From the NCBI RefSeq assembly GCF_900104175.1, contig NZ_FNIX01000017.1, positions 88,935 through 152,934 of the forward strand: a DNA stretch of 64,000 nt, read 5' to 3'. Each line of letters opens with the position of its first letter. Position 1 is the first letter of the stretch. The DNA comes from Lentzea jiangxiensis. GTDB lineage: Bacteria; Actinomycetota; Actinomycetes; Mycobacteriales; Pseudonocardiaceae. The position numbers and the translations under genes are program-made. Of this stretch, positions 9,310 to 18,410 are shown one piece after another. Below the pieces are notes generated by a model that saw only the letters and a list, made by a program, of their open reading frames with translations, had not been told where the DNA came from and ran no database searches.

Positions 9310-10551
9310 ATGGCGCTATGGGGGCATCACGACTTCCGCCGGCTGTGGATCGGCGACACGATCAGCCAGTTCGGCATGAGCATCGGCATCACGGTCATTC
9401 CGCTGCTCGCCGCCGGTGTGCTGCACGCGACACCGTTCGAGATGGGACTGCTGGCCGCGGCGAGCACGGTGGCGTTCCTGCTGATCGGCCTGCCGGCGGG
9501 CGTCTGGGTCGACAGGATGCGCCGCAAGCCGCTCATGATCTCGATGGACGTCGCGCGGGCCGCGTTGATGCTGAGCGTGCCGGTCGCGTGGTGGCTGGGC
9601 GTGCTCGACCTGCCGCAACTGGTCCTGGTGAGCCTCGGGGTCGGTGTGTGCACGGTCTTCTTCGACGTCGCGTACCAGTCGTACCTGCCGTCGCTGGTGG
9701 GTCGCGGGCAACTCGTCGAGGGCAACTCGAAACTGCAGGCGAGCCTCTCCGTGGCCGACGTGTCGGGACCCGCGATCGGCGGCTACGTGGCGCAGTTCCT
9801 CGGTGCCGCCAACGGCGTGCTCGGCACCGGCCTCGGCTATCTGAGCTCGGCGTTCTTCCTGTTCCGGATCAAAAGCGCCGAGCCGGCGCCGGAACGCCAC
9901 CCCGACCCGCACCTGCGGCGCGAGATCATGGAGGGGCTGCGGTTCGTCTTCGGCAACGCCACCCTGCGCAAGATCGTGGCGTGCACCGGCACCTCGAACT
10001 TCTTCCACGGCATCCAGAACGCCGTCAGCGTGCTGTTCCTGCTGCGGGTCGCCGGGTTGAACGAGGGCACGGCGGGGCTGGTGTTCAGCGCGAGCGGTGT
10101 CGGCGGCGTGCTCGGGGCGATGGTCGCGCACCGGCTGGGCGTGCTGATCGGGCAGGCACGCCTGATCTGGCTCGTGCCGCTGCTGACCTGGCCGTTCGTG
10201 CTGCTGATGCCGCTCACGAAGCCGGGCTGGGGCATCGCGTTCGCCATGGCCGGGCTCGCCGTCAACGCGTTCGGCGTCGTCGTCTACAACGTCGGCCAGG
10301 TGAGCTTCCGCCAGGCGATCTGCCCCGACCACCTGCTGGGCAGGATGAACGCCTCGATCCGCTGGGTGGTGTGGGGCGCGATGCCGCTGGGCGCCTTGCT
10401 CGGCGGCGGGCTCGGCTCGTGGATCGGCATCGTGCCGACGCTGTGGATCGCGCTGGCCGGCTCGGTGGCGGGCATGTTGTGGGTGCTGTTCTCACCGTTG
10501 CGGACTATGCGTGACCTGCCGGTGGCATCTAGCGTCGCGATGCATGGCTGA
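9310..10551 (+). CDS. MFS transporter, enterobactin-exporter/macrolide-efflux type
   Basis: A 413-residue integral membrane protein with about 12 helices in two halves. The MFS A-like motif is GVWVDRMRRKPLM near residue 70. The family (MFS_3-like) usually exports drugs or siderophores. The start at ATG 9310 (MALWGHHDFRRLW) fits the family N-terminus; an upstream TTG at 9274 lies inside the operator and is rejected. Its last 8 nt overlap the SMP-30 gene, so the two are translationally coupled. Regulation by the divergent ArsR-type protein is likely. Confidence 0.9.
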   Translation: MALWGHHDFRRLWIGDTISQFGMSIGITVIPLLAAGVLHATPFEMGLLAAASTVAFLLIGLPAGVWVDRMRRKPLMISMDVARAALMLSVPVAWWLGVLDLPQLVLVSLGVGVCTVFFDVAYQSYLPSLVGRGQLVEGNSKLQASLSVADVSGPAIGGYVAQFLGAANGVLGTGLGYLSSAFFLFRIKSAEPAPERHPDPHLRREIMEGLRFVFGNATLRKIVACTGTSNFFHGIQNAVSVLFLLRVAGLNEGTAGLVFSASGVGGVLGAMVAHRLGVLIGQARLIWLVPLLTWPFVLLMPLTKPGWGIAFAMAGLAVNAFGVVVYNVGQVSFRQAICPDHLLGRMNASIRWVVWGAMPLGALLGGGLGSWIGIVPTLWIALAGSVAGMLWVLFSPLRTMRDLPVASSVAMHG

Positions 10552-11425
10552 CACGGTGGTTGTGCGCGACGGTCTTCACTTCGGCGAGGGACCGCGGCGC
10601 GGTCCCGACGGGCGCCTCTACTACTCCGACTTCTACGCGGGCGAGGTGCACGCCCTCGACCTCACCGGCGGCACCGACGAGGTCGTCGCCGCCTTCGACG
10701 GCCAGCCCTCGGGCCTCGGCTGGCTGCCCGACGGACGGCTCCTCGTCGTCTCGATGCTCGACCGCACGGTCCGCCGTCTCGAAGGCGGCGAACTCGTCCT
10801 CCACGCCGATATATCGGATATCGCGACCTTCCACGCCAATGACATGCTGGTCGACGGCGAGGGCCGGGCGTACGTCGGCAACTTCGGCTTCGACCTGCAC
10901 GGCCTGATCGACGAGGTCGGCGTCCCGCGCCTGCTCGAACCGGACTTCGTCCCGCCCGGTGCGTCGCTCGCACTCGTGCGGCCCGACGGTTCCGTCAGCG
11001 TCGTCGCCGAGGACCTCAAGTTCCCGAACGGCATGGCGCTGCTGCCCGACCCGACAGGCGAGTCGGAGAGCGGGAACATCCTCGTCGTCGCCGAGACCAT
11101 TGCGTTCAAGCTCACTTCGTTTTCGGTCGACCGCAACGGATCGTTGCAAAACCGCAGGGTGTGGGCCGAGGTGAAGGAGTTCGGGATCGCGCCGGACGGG
11201 ATCGCGGGCGACGGGGACGGCGTGTGGGTGGCGCCCTCGTTGCAGTCCGCCGTGTTCCGGGTGACCGAGGGCGGCCGGATCACGCACAAGGTCGAGACGA
11301 CGCAGACGTGCTTCGCCGTCGCCGTCGTCGACGACCACCTGGTGTGCCTGACGGCGCCGGACTCGAACCCGTCCGTGGTCGAGCCGGACCGGCTCGGGAA
11401 GGTCGAGGTCTACCAGCTCGGCTGA
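10544..11425 (+). CDS. SMP-30/gluconolactonase/LRE-family lactonase
   Basis: Six-bladed propeller hydrolase, 293 residues, usually acting on sugar lactones such as gluconolactone. Expected metal-site elements are present: Glu in FGEGPRRGPDG near residue 15, Asn in KFPNGMALLPD, and Asp in IAPDGIAGDGD. The start is ATG at 10544, overlapping the MFS stop. A perfect CCGATATATCGG palindrome lies inside the coding sequence at 10806. Lactone cleavage would supply gluconate-type acids, consistent with edd and eda elsewhere in the window, but the substrate is inferred. Confidence 0.85.
   Translation: MADTVVVRDGLHFGEGPRRGPDGRLYYSDFYAGEVHALDLTGGTDEVVAAFDGQPSGLGWLPDGRLLVVSMLDRTVRRLEGGELVLHADISDIATFHANDMLVDGEGRAYVGNFGFDLHGLIDEVGVPRLLEPDFVPPGASLALVRPDGSVSVVAEDLKFPNGMALLPDPTGESESGNILVVAETIAFKLTSFSVDRNGSLQNRRVWAEVKEFGIAPDGIAGDGDGVWVAPSLQSAVFRVTEGGRITHKVETTQTCFAVAVVDDHLVCLTAPDSNPSVVEPDRLGKVEVYQLG
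10806..10817. promoter_or_regulatory. CCGATATATCGG palindrome inside the SMP-30 gene
   Basis: A perfect 12-bp palindrome encoding part of HADISDIATF. AT-rich words of this kind are rare in this G+C-rich DNA, and six more variants occur in the window. A regulatory role inside the gene is possible but unproven. Confidence 0.45.
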
Positions 11426-11434
11426 AGTGCCGAA

Positions 11435-11446
11435 CCGGTATATCGG
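11435..11446. promoter_or_regulatory. CCGATATATCGG-like site (CCGGTATATCGG)
   Basis: One mismatch to the palindrome. It fills the 21-bp gap between the convergent SMP-30 and dapF stops, which is an unusual place for a promoter operator. Confidence 0.45.
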
Positions 11447-12253
11447 TCAAGCCAGAGCGTCCCACCAGGACTTGTCGAGCTCGCCGCGTGCGACGAGCAC
11501 GGCGGGTCCGGTGAGCGTCGACGTCATCGGCTCGATCGTCACGTAGACCTGGCCGCCGAGGACGTCGACGGTCGCCGAGCCGGTCGTCCTGCCCTGCCCA
11601 GCGAGCCAGGAGGCGACGGACGCGACGGTGCCGGTGCCGCAGGACCGGGTCTCGCCGACGCCGCGCTCGTGGACGCGCATGCGCAGGGCGTTGTCGCCGA
11701 TGGTGTTGATCAGCTCGACGTTCACGCCGTGCGGGAACACCACCGGGTCGTAGCCGGGCGGCACGGTGAGGTCGAAGCTCTCGACCGGGACGTCGGTGAC
11801 GCACGCCAGGTGCGGGTTGCCGACGTCGACCGCGAAGCCGCCGATGCCGGCGCCGTCGACCGCGGCGATGGACGTGCCGGTCACGCGCGCCGGGCCCATG
11901 TCGTTCGTGACGGAGCCGTCCGGGTGCGTCACCACGGTCCTGTCCCCCGCCCGCGTGGCGACGACGAACTCGCCCTGCGGCTGGTGGCCCGCGTCGACGA
12001 GGTAGCGGGCGAAGACGCGCAGGCCGTTGCCGCACATCTCGGCGATGGAGCCGTCGGCGTTGCGGTAGTCCATGAACCACTTGCCGCCCGACTCGCCGTC
12101 GGAGCGCACGACGCGCAGCACGCCGTCCGCGCCCAGGCCGCGCTGCCGGTCGCACAGCGCCTGCACGCGCGCGACGGTCAGGTCCAGCTGGTCATCGAGG
12201 TCGGGCAGGACGACGAAGTCGTTCTCCGTGCCGTGCCCCTTCACGAACTCCAC
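11447..12253 (-). CDS. dapF: Diaminopimelate epimerase
   Basis: Converts LL- to meso-diaminopimelate for lysine and peptidoglycan synthesis. The 268-residue protein has both catalytic cysteines: Cys74 in MCGNGLR and Cys205 in SCGTGTV. The start is GTG at 12253, overlapping the 3' end of miaA by 13 nt, as in the conserved actinobacterial miaA-dapF order. Confidence 0.97.
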   Translation of the reverse strand: MEFVKGHGTENDFVVLPDLDDQLDLTVARVQALCDRQRGLGADGVLRVVRSDGESGGKWFMDYRNADGSIAEMCGNGLRVFARYLVDAGHQPQGEFVVATRAGDRTVVTHPDGSVTNDMGPARVTGTSIAAVDGAGIGGFAVDVGNPHLACVTDVPVESFDLTVPPGYDPVVFPHGVNVELINTIGDNALRMRVHERGVGETRSCGTGTVASVASWLAGQGRTTGSATVDVLGGQVYVTIEPMTSTLTGPAVLVARGELDKSWWDALA

Positions 12254-13149
12254 GGCACCAGGTTACCGGCGGCTCGCACCAGATCGGGCCGCGCACCGTC
12301 GAGCCAGGTGATGCGCCGGTCGCGCCGGAACCAGGAGCGCTGCCTGCGCACGAACCGGCGGGTGGCGCGCTTGGTCTCCTCGGCGGCGAAGTCGATCGTG
12401 CAGGCTCCGTCCATTGCGGACAGCACCTGCTGGTAGCCCAACGCGCGCGACGCCGTCTTGCCGTCGCGCAGTCCGATGCGGACCAGCGCGCGCACCTCGT
12501 CCTCCAGGCCATCGGCGAACATCCGGTCCACGCGCAGGTCGACGCGCTCGTCCAGTTCGGACACCTCGCGGTCGACGCCGATCTGGACGGTGCCGTAGCG
12601 CGCGGGCCCCGGCTTGGGCAGGTTCGCGGAGAACGGCTGCCCGGTGAGCTCGATGACCTCCAGCGCGCGCACGATGCGGCGGCCGTTGGACGGCAGGATC
12701 GCGATCGCGGCGGCCGGGTCGAGCTCCCGCAGGCGCCGGTGCAACGCCTCGGAGCCCACCGAGGCCAGTTCCGCCTCGAAGCGCTCCCGCACCGCGTCGT
12801 CGGTGCCGGGGAACTTCAGGTCGTCGAGCACGGCCTGCACGTACAGGCCGGACCCGCCGACGAGGACGGGCGGGCGCCCGGCGGCGAGCAGGTCCTCGAC
12901 GACGGCGCGCGTCTCGCGCTGGTAGGCGGCGACCGACGCGGTCTCGGTGACCGCGAGGACGTCGAACAGGTGGTGCGGGACGCCCCTGCGTTCGGACAGC
13001 GGCATCTTCGCCGTGCCGATGTCCATGCCGCGGTAGAGTTGCATGGCGTCGGCGTTGACGACCTCTCCCCCGAACCGCTCCGCCAGGGCGACGGCGAGGT
13101 CGGACTTGCCGGTCGCCGTGGGTCCGACGACTGCGATGGGCGTGATCAC
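12241..13149 (-). CDS. miaA: tRNA dimethylallyltransferase
   Basis: Adds the dimethylallyl group to A37 of tRNAs reading UNN codons; the product is later methylthiolated by MiaB, encoded further along. It has 302 residues, with P-loop GPTATGKSD at residues 9-17, then DAMQLYRGMDIGTAK and PHHLFDV motifs. The start is GTG at 13149, overlapping the upstream dioxygenase-fold gene by 4 nt (GTGA). Longer starts would add an arginine-rich stretch that lies inside the neighbour. Confidence 0.97.
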   Translation of the reverse strand: MITPIAVVGPTATGKSDLAVALAERFGGEVVNADAMQLYRGMDIGTAKMPLSERRGVPHHLFDVLAVTETASVAAYQRETRAVVEDLLAAGRPPVLVGGSGLYVQAVLDDLKFPGTDDAVRERFEAELASVGSEALHRRLRELDPAAAIAILPSNGRRIVRALEVIELTGQPFSANLPKPGPARYGTVQIGVDREVSELDERVDLRVDRMFADGLEDEVRALVRIGLRDGKTASRALGYQQVLSAMDGACTIDFAAEETKRATRRFVRRQRSWFRRDRRITWLDGARPDLVRAAGNLVPWSS

Positions 13150-13826
13150 GGGCGCTCCCAGACGGCGACGTGGTAGCCCACGCCGAACGGTGCGAAGAAC
13201 TCGGCGCCGGTGCAGCGCCACGGTCCGGGCACACCGGCGAGGACCTGCCAGGCCGCCCGGCCCTGCGCCCCCAGCTCGCGGGCGAGGTCCACGTCGAGGC
13301 CGAGCAGGCCGTCCACGTCGGCGGCCGCCAGCACAGTGTGGACCAGGGAGTCGAAAGGTCCCGAACGCTCGTCGCCGGACCCCGGCGACCGGGGACCATG
13401 CCGGGTCGAGCCGTCACCGAGGACCAGCAGGCCGCAGTCCTCCTCCGCCAGTCGGCGTCCAAACGAGACGCAGTCGGGAACGGGCAGGTCACGCGGGACG
13501 ATTTCGACGCGTGACACCTCGGCTGCGCACTGTTCCCGCAGCCACGCCGTGATTAGCACGGGCAAAGGAATTCCGGCGTCCGGCGGCAGGGCACCGCCGA
13601 GTGACACCGGCACGTCGACCCCGTAACCGAGAAAAGTTCCCGACATCGGCGGCGCGAACGTCGCCGGACCGCTGTCGTCCGCGGCGACCGCGATCCACTG
13701 ACCGGGCAGTTTTCCCGCCGCGGCAAGGGTTGCGGAGCGCACGGGCTCGGTCTCGGCGGCGGCGCCGGCGACCAGTTCTGGCACCAGGAGAGGTGGGTGC
13801 GGCACCACCGCGGCACGGGTGATCAC
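13146..13826 (-). CDS. Class III extradiol dioxygenase (LigB)-fold protein
   Basis: A 226-residue protein conserved next to miaA in Actinobacteria. It begins VITRAAVVPHPPLLVPEL, where the PHPPLL segment corresponds to a metal-ligand region of LigB-type enzymes, and later has VLGDGSTRHGPRSPG. Length and overall pattern fit a LigB-fold protein of unknown substrate. It is coupled to miaA by a GTGA overlap. Catalytic activity is not certain. Confidence 0.8.
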   Translation of the reverse strand: MITRAAVVPHPPLLVPELVAGAAAETEPVRSATLAAAGKLPGQWIAVAADDSGPATFAPPMSGTFLGYGVDVPVSLGGALPPDAGIPLPVLITAWLREQCAAEVSRVEIVPRDLPVPDCVSFGRRLAEEDCGLLVLGDGSTRHGPRSPGSGDERSGPFDSLVHTVLAAADVDGLLGLDVDLARELGAQGRAAWQVLAGVPGPWRCTGAEFFAPFGVGYHVAVWERP

Positions 13827-13996
13827 GACAGACGAGGCTACCTATCGTGGACTCCCAGTACCGAGTCGAGCTCTGACCTGTTTGAATGCGCGCGGGGAAC
13901 TGGGGACGGGAGACCCCTCAGCGCCCGTATTGCATCGGCCCCGCCAACGGCGGGGCGCCCGTGGCAGGCACGGGCGTCAGATGGGAGGAACCGGCG

Positions 13997-15343
13997 ATGT
14001 CGGAGCAGGACAGCACACCGGAGGCCGTGGCCGAGACCGCCCCGGTGGAGGTCGCAGCCGAGGGTGTGGTCGAGGAGACGCCGAAGGAGACCGCGCAGGC
14101 GACGCCTCCGGCCGTCCCCGTGGCGTCGGACCACCCTGACCGCTGGGGGCGCGTGGACGCCGACGGCACCGTGTACGTGAAGACCGAGGACGGCGAGCGC
14201 GCCGTCGGGTCGTGGCAGGCCGGTGAGCCGGTCGAGGGCCTCGCGCACTTCGCGCGGCGCTTCGACGACCTGCGCACCGAGGTCGAGCTGCTCGTCTCGC
14301 GGCTCGCGTCCGGCGCCGGCGACCCCAAGCACGCCCTGACCAGCGCGAAGCACGTCAAGGAGCAGCTCGCCGAGGCCGCCGTGGTCGGCGACCTGAAGGC
14401 GCTGGCCGCCCGCGTCGAGCACGTGCTGCGGCAGGCCGAGGCCGGTGTGGAGAAGGCCAAGGAGGCCAAGGAGGCCGCCCGCGCCCAGTCCGTGGCGCGC
14501 AAGCAGGCGCTCGTCGACGAGGCCGAGTCGATCGCGAACGAGTCGACCCAGTGGAAGGTCTCGGGCGACCGGCTGCGCGCGATCCTCGACGAGTGGAAGA
14601 CCATCCGCGGCGTCGACCGCAAGACCGACGAGCAGCTGTGGCGCCGGTTCTCGAAGGCCCGTGACGCGTTCAACCGCCGTCGCGGCTCGCACTTCGCGGA
14701 CCTCGACCGCCAGCGCTCGGTGGCCAAGTCCTCCAAGCAGGCGCTGGTCGAGGAGGCCGAGAAGCTCGTCGACTCCGACGACTGGGGCCCCACGGCCGGT
14801 CGCTACAAGGAGCTCATGGTCGAGTGGAAGGCCGCCGGACGTGCGCCCAAGGAGGCCGACGACGCGCTCTGGCAGCGGTTCCGCGCCGCGCAGGACGCGT
14901 TCTTCCAGAAGCGTTCCGAGGCGTTCAGCGAGCGGGACGCCGAGTTCACGGCCAACGCGAAGCTGAAGGAGGAGCTGCTCGCCGAGGCCGAGACGATCGA
15001 CCCGTCGGCCGACCTCGAGGCGGCGCGCAACCACCTCTACAAGATCCAGGAGCGCTGGGACGCGATCGGCAAGGTCCCCCGCGAGCGCATCCGCGAGTTC
15101 GAGGGCAAGCTCCGCGCGATCGAGGAGAGGGTCCGCGGCGCGGTCGACGCCCAGTGGCGCCGGTCCGACCCCGAGGCCGAGGCCCGCGTGGCGCAGTTCC
15201 GCGAGCGCGTGGAGCAGTTCGAGGCGCAGGCCGCCAAGGCCCGTGCCGCGGGCGACAAGCGCCGCACCGAGCAGGCCGAGGCGCAGGCGGCGCAGTGGCG
15301 CGAGTGGCTCGCCGCCGCCGAGCAGGCGCTGGCGACCCGCTAG
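13997..15343 (+). CDS. DUF349 coiled-coil protein
   Basis: A 448-residue, highly charged helical protein with several DUF349 repeats (WKVSGDRLRAILDEWKTIRG, DWGPTAGRYKELMVEWKAAG, RNHLYKIQERWDAIGKVPRE). The N-terminus is alanine/glutamate-rich and probably disordered. Its biochemical role is unknown. The ATG at 13997 follows GGAGGAACCGGCG. It is divergent from the miaA operon and ends in a strong terminator. Confidence 0.9.
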   Translation: MSEQDSTPEAVAETAPVEVAAEGVVEETPKETAQATPPAVPVASDHPDRWGRVDADGTVYVKTEDGERAVGSWQAGEPVEGLAHFARRFDDLRTEVELLVSRLASGAGDPKHALTSAKHVKEQLAEAAVVGDLKALAARVEHVLRQAEAGVEKAKEAKEAARAQSVARKQALVDEAESIANESTQWKVSGDRLRAILDEWKTIRGVDRKTDEQLWRRFSKARDAFNRRRGSHFADLDRQRSVAKSSKQALVEEAEKLVDSDDWGPTAGRYKELMVEWKAAGRAPKEADDALWQRFRAAQDAFFQKRSEAFSERDAEFTANAKLKEELLAEAETIDPSADLEAARNHLYKIQERWDAIGKVPRERIREFEGKLRAIEERVRGAVDAQWRRSDPEAEARVAQFRERVEQFEAQAAKARAAGDKRRTEQAEAQAAQWREWLAAAEQALATR

Positions 15344-15358
15344 AGGGCTTTGAACGCC

Positions 15359-15393
15359 TGAGGGCCCTTCTCCCGCGTGGAGAAGGGCCCTCA
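15359..15393. terminator. Intrinsic terminator after the DUF349 gene
   Basis: Perfect 15-bp stem (TGAGGGCCCTTCTCC with its complement) around a 5-nt loop, followed by GTCGTCTTGTG. It sits between convergent genes and may serve both strands. Confidence 0.85.
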
Positions 15394-15406
15394 GTCGTCT
15401 TGTGCG

Positions 15407-15874
15407 TTACAGCTGCGGCGGGCGTGAAGCCGCGATCTTGACCCACTTCACCAGCAGGACGACCACGGCGATCACCGCGATGATCAGCCCGATGCCGGGA
15501 CCGGGACCGATCGTCTTGTTGCTCGTCGTGGTCTGCTGCGTCCAGATCGACAGCACGCCGATGATCGACCCGGCGAACAGCCCGAGTGAGCACACCCACG
15601 TGAGGACCCAGCGCCGCACCGCGAGCGTGACGCCCGAGCCGACCACGCCGATGCCGAGGGCGAGGTAGGAGAACAGCTCCGGCAGGAACAGGTCCGCCTC
15701 GCCGAGCACCACCTGCAGGCCCGAGTGCTCGCCGATCCACGGCAGCACCAGCGACACCAGGATCGCCAGCACCGCGACCGAGATCGTCAGCGCGCCCGTG
15801 CCGGGGTCGATCCTCTTGGCCGCCTGGTGCTCGACCGCGTCGATTTCCTTGCGCAAGAAGTCCTCGTCACTCAC
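15407..15874 (-). CDS. Four-helix integral membrane protein
   Basis: A 155-residue protein that begins VSDEDFLRKEIDAVEHQAAK and has four predicted membrane helices, near residues 30-48, 66-86, 89-110 and 127-145. No known domain is recognised; similar small proteins follow miaB in related genera. The GTG start at 15874 overlaps the miaB stop (GTGA), indicating coupled translation. Confidence 0.8.
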   Translation of the reverse strand: MSDEDFLRKEIDAVEHQAAKRIDPGTGALTISVAVLAILVSLVLPWIGEHSGLQVVLGEADLFLPELFSYLALGIGVVGSGVTLAVRRWVLTWVCSLGLFAGSIIGVLSIWTQQTTTSNKTIGPGPGIGLIIAVIAVVVLLVKWVKIAASRPPQL

Positions 15875-17352
15875 TGGGCCGCACACCCCTGGACGGCGGG
15901 CAGCGGCGCGGGGGCTCCGAACGACGGCAGGCCGAGGCCGATGCCCGCGGTCTTGGGCTTGATGCCGGCCTCGGAGCGGTCACCGGCCTTCGTGCGGCGC
16001 CACGACAGCGGTTCCCCGTCCGCGACGAGGTAGTGCGGGGCCGCGTACGTCACGACGGTCTCGACGACGTCACCGGGACGCGGAACCGTCGCACCGGGCG
16101 TGAAGTGCACCAGGCGTCCGTCGCGGGCACGGCCGCTCATGCGCTGCGTCTCGGCGTCGCGCTTGCCCTCACCGGTGGCGACGAGGACCTCGACGGTGCG
16201 GCCGACCTGCTCCTTGTTGAGCGTGTGCGTCATCTCGTTCTGCAGCGCCACAAGCCGGTCGAAGCGCTCCTGCACGACGGCCTTGGGCAGCTGGTCCGGC
16301 AGCTCGGCGGCCGGTGTCCCGGGGCGCTTCGAGTACTGGAACGTGAACGCCGACGAGAACCGGGCCTGGCGCACGACGTCGAGCGTGCCCTGGAAGTCCT
16401 CCTCGGTCTCGCCGGGGAAGCCGACGATGATGTCGGTGGTGATCGCGGCGTCCGGCATGGCGGCGCGGACCTTGTCGATGATCCCCAGGTACTTCTCCGT
16501 GCGGTACGAGCGGCGCATCGCCTTGAGCAGCCGGTCCGATCCGGACTGCAGCGGCATGTGCAGGCTGTGGCACACGTTCGGCGTCTCGGCCATGGCGGCG
16601 ATGACGTCGTCGGTGAAGTCCTTGGGGTGCGGTGAGGTGAAGCGCACGCGCTCCAGCCCGTCGATGTCACCGCAGGCGCGCAGCAGCTTGCCGAACGCGA
16701 GCCTGTCGCCGAACTCGACGCCGTAGGAGTTGACGTTCTGCCCCAGCAGCGTCACCTCCAGCACGCCCTCGTCGACGAGCGTCCGCACCTCGGCCAGCAC
16801 GTCGCCGGGGCGGCGGTCCTTCTCCTTGCCGCGCAACGACGGCACGATGCAGAACGTGCAGGTGTTGTTGCAGCCCACCGAGATCGACACCCAGCCCGAG
16901 TAGGCGGAGTCGCGCGCGGCCGGCAGCGACGACGGGAACGTCTCCAGCGCGTCGAGGATCTCGACCTGCGCCTCTTCGTTGTGGCGGGCGCGTTCGAGCA
17001 GCACCGGCAGCGAGCCGATGTTGTGGGTGCCGAACACGACGTCCACCCACGGGGCGCGCCGGACGATCTCGCTGCGGTCCTTCTGCGCGAGGCAGCCGCC
17101 GACCGCGATCTGCATGCCCGGCTTCGCCGCCTTCTGCGGGGCGAGGTGGCCGAGCGTGCCGTAGAGCTTGTTGTCGGCGTTCTCGCGGACGGCGCAGGTG
17201 TTGAAGACGACGACGTCGGCCTGTTCGTCCCCGCTGGCGCGCTCGTAGCCCGCGTCTTCGAGCAGACCGGCGAGCCGCTCGGAGTCGTGCACGTTCATCT
17301 GACACCCGAACGTGCGGATCTGGAAGCTCTTGCGAACCTGCGCGGTACTCAC
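15871..17352 (-). CDS. miaB: tRNA-2-methylthio-N6-dimethylallyladenosine synthase
   Basis: Radical-SAM methylthiotransferase that acts on the i6A37 product of MiaA. It has 493 residues. The N-terminal UPF0004 domain has its three cluster cysteines in FGCQMN (Cys17), NTCAVRE and GGCLAQ. The radical-SAM motif is CNNTCTFC, and a C-terminal TRAM domain follows. The start is GTG at 17352 (VSTAQVRKSFQIRTFGCQMN); upstream in-frame sequence lacks family similarity. The 3' end is coupled to the small membrane protein gene. Confidence 0.97.
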   Translation of the reverse strand: MSTAQVRKSFQIRTFGCQMNVHDSERLAGLLEDAGYERASGDEQADVVVFNTCAVRENADNKLYGTLGHLAPQKAAKPGMQIAVGGCLAQKDRSEIVRRAPWVDVVFGTHNIGSLPVLLERARHNEEAQVEILDALETFPSSLPAARDSAYSGWVSISVGCNNTCTFCIVPSLRGKEKDRRPGDVLAEVRTLVDEGVLEVTLLGQNVNSYGVEFGDRLAFGKLLRACGDIDGLERVRFTSPHPKDFTDDVIAAMAETPNVCHSLHMPLQSGSDRLLKAMRRSYRTEKYLGIIDKVRAAMPDAAITTDIIVGFPGETEEDFQGTLDVVRQARFSSAFTFQYSKRPGTPAAELPDQLPKAVVQERFDRLVALQNEMTHTLNKEQVGRTVEVLVATGEGKRDAETQRMSGRARDGRLVHFTPGATVPRPGDVVETVVTYAAPHYLVADGEPLSWRRTKAGDRSEAGIKPKTAGIGLGLPSFGAPAPLPAVQGCAAQ

Positions 17353-17482
17353 GCCAACACGATAACCCCTGGTCAGTGGCCCGAGTTCCGCGGACCGGGC
17401 AAAGCCTCGCCGACGAGCGCCGTGACCAGGCGAGACCTTCGTCGGGTGCAACGCCCGCTCGTCCCCGTGGCACGATGCGCTG

Positions 17483-18406
17483 GTGTTCGGACGAATGCAC
17501 GCCGCCGTGAGCCTGTTGACCGCCGCAACGGTCCTGACGGGGTGCGGCGGCACGGTGTCGGACATCAAGATCACCATGGCGACCGGCAGCCCCGGCGGCG
17601 TCTACTACTCGCTCGGCCGCGGTCTCGCGGACATCTGGAGCGGGCGCCTCGGCATCACGCGTCCCCAGGTCGTCGCGACGGCCGGTTCCAAGGACAACGT
17701 CACCCGCCTCATCAACGACCAGGCGCAGGTCGGCTTCTCGCAGGCCGACGCGCTGGAGGGCGTCGCCGGCTCGGACAAGCTCCGCGCCCTGGCCCGCATG
17801 CACGACGACTACCTGCAGGTCATCGTCCGCGCCGACCTCCCGGTGAGGAAGTTCGCCCAGCTCAACGGCCTGCGCGTGTCGATCGGCGGCCGGGAGTCGG
17901 GCGTCGAGATCATCGCGAGCGCGCTGCTCAGGTCGGCGGGCGTCACGCCCCAGGCGGTCAACCTCAACCTCGACGACTCCGCCCAGGCGATGCGCGAGGG
18001 CAGGCTCGACGCGTTCTTCTGGTCGGGCGGTCTGCCGACGCAGGCGATCACGGACCTCACCAAGGGGCTCGGCGTGCGGATGCTCGACCTGAGCGACGTG
18101 CTGCCGAAGTTCCGCCGCGAGAAACCCGTGTACGGGGCGGCGACGCTGCCCGCGTCCACCTACAACCTGCAGTCCGACCCGGTCGGGCCGGTCATCACCC
18201 TCGTCGTGCGCAACTTCCTGCTCGTCAGCGAGAAGATGCCCGACGACGTGGCCGAAGCGCTGGTGCGGCAGCTGTTCGAGGGCCAGCCGGAGCTCGTGAA
18301 GGCGCACTCGGCGGCCCGCACGATCGAGCAGCGGTCGGCGATCGAGACGTCACCGGTACCGCTGCACAACGGCGCCATGCGCTACTACCGCGAGAGCAAG
18401 ATCTGA
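17483..18406 (+). CDS. TAXI-family solute-binding lipoprotein
   Basis: Extracytoplasmic binding protein of the TRAP-TAXI family, 307 residues. The signal peptide ends in a lipobox (VLTGCGG, lipid cysteine near residue 21). The mature part has the TAXI signature MATGSPGGVYYSLGRGLADI and VVATAGSKDNVTRL. No TRAP membrane subunits are nearby, so it is an orphan binder. It is convergent with the sensor-kinase gene 4 bp away, the same arrangement as next to gluK in Streptomyces, which suggests a sensing role rather than transport. Confidence 0.9.
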   Translation: MFGRMHAAVSLLTAATVLTGCGGTVSDIKITMATGSPGGVYYSLGRGLADIWSGRLGITRPQVVATAGSKDNVTRLINDQAQVGFSQADALEGVAGSDKLRALARMHDDYLQVIVRADLPVRKFAQLNGLRVSIGGRESGVEIIASALLRSAGVTPQAVNLNLDDSAQAMREGRLDAFFWSGGLPTQAITDLTKGLGVRMLDLSDVLPKFRREKPVYGAATLPASTYNLQSDPVGPVITLVVRNFLLVSEKMPDDVAEALVRQLFEGQPELVKAHSAARTIEQRSAIETSPVPLHNGAMRYYRESKI

Positions 18407-18410
18407 GCTC

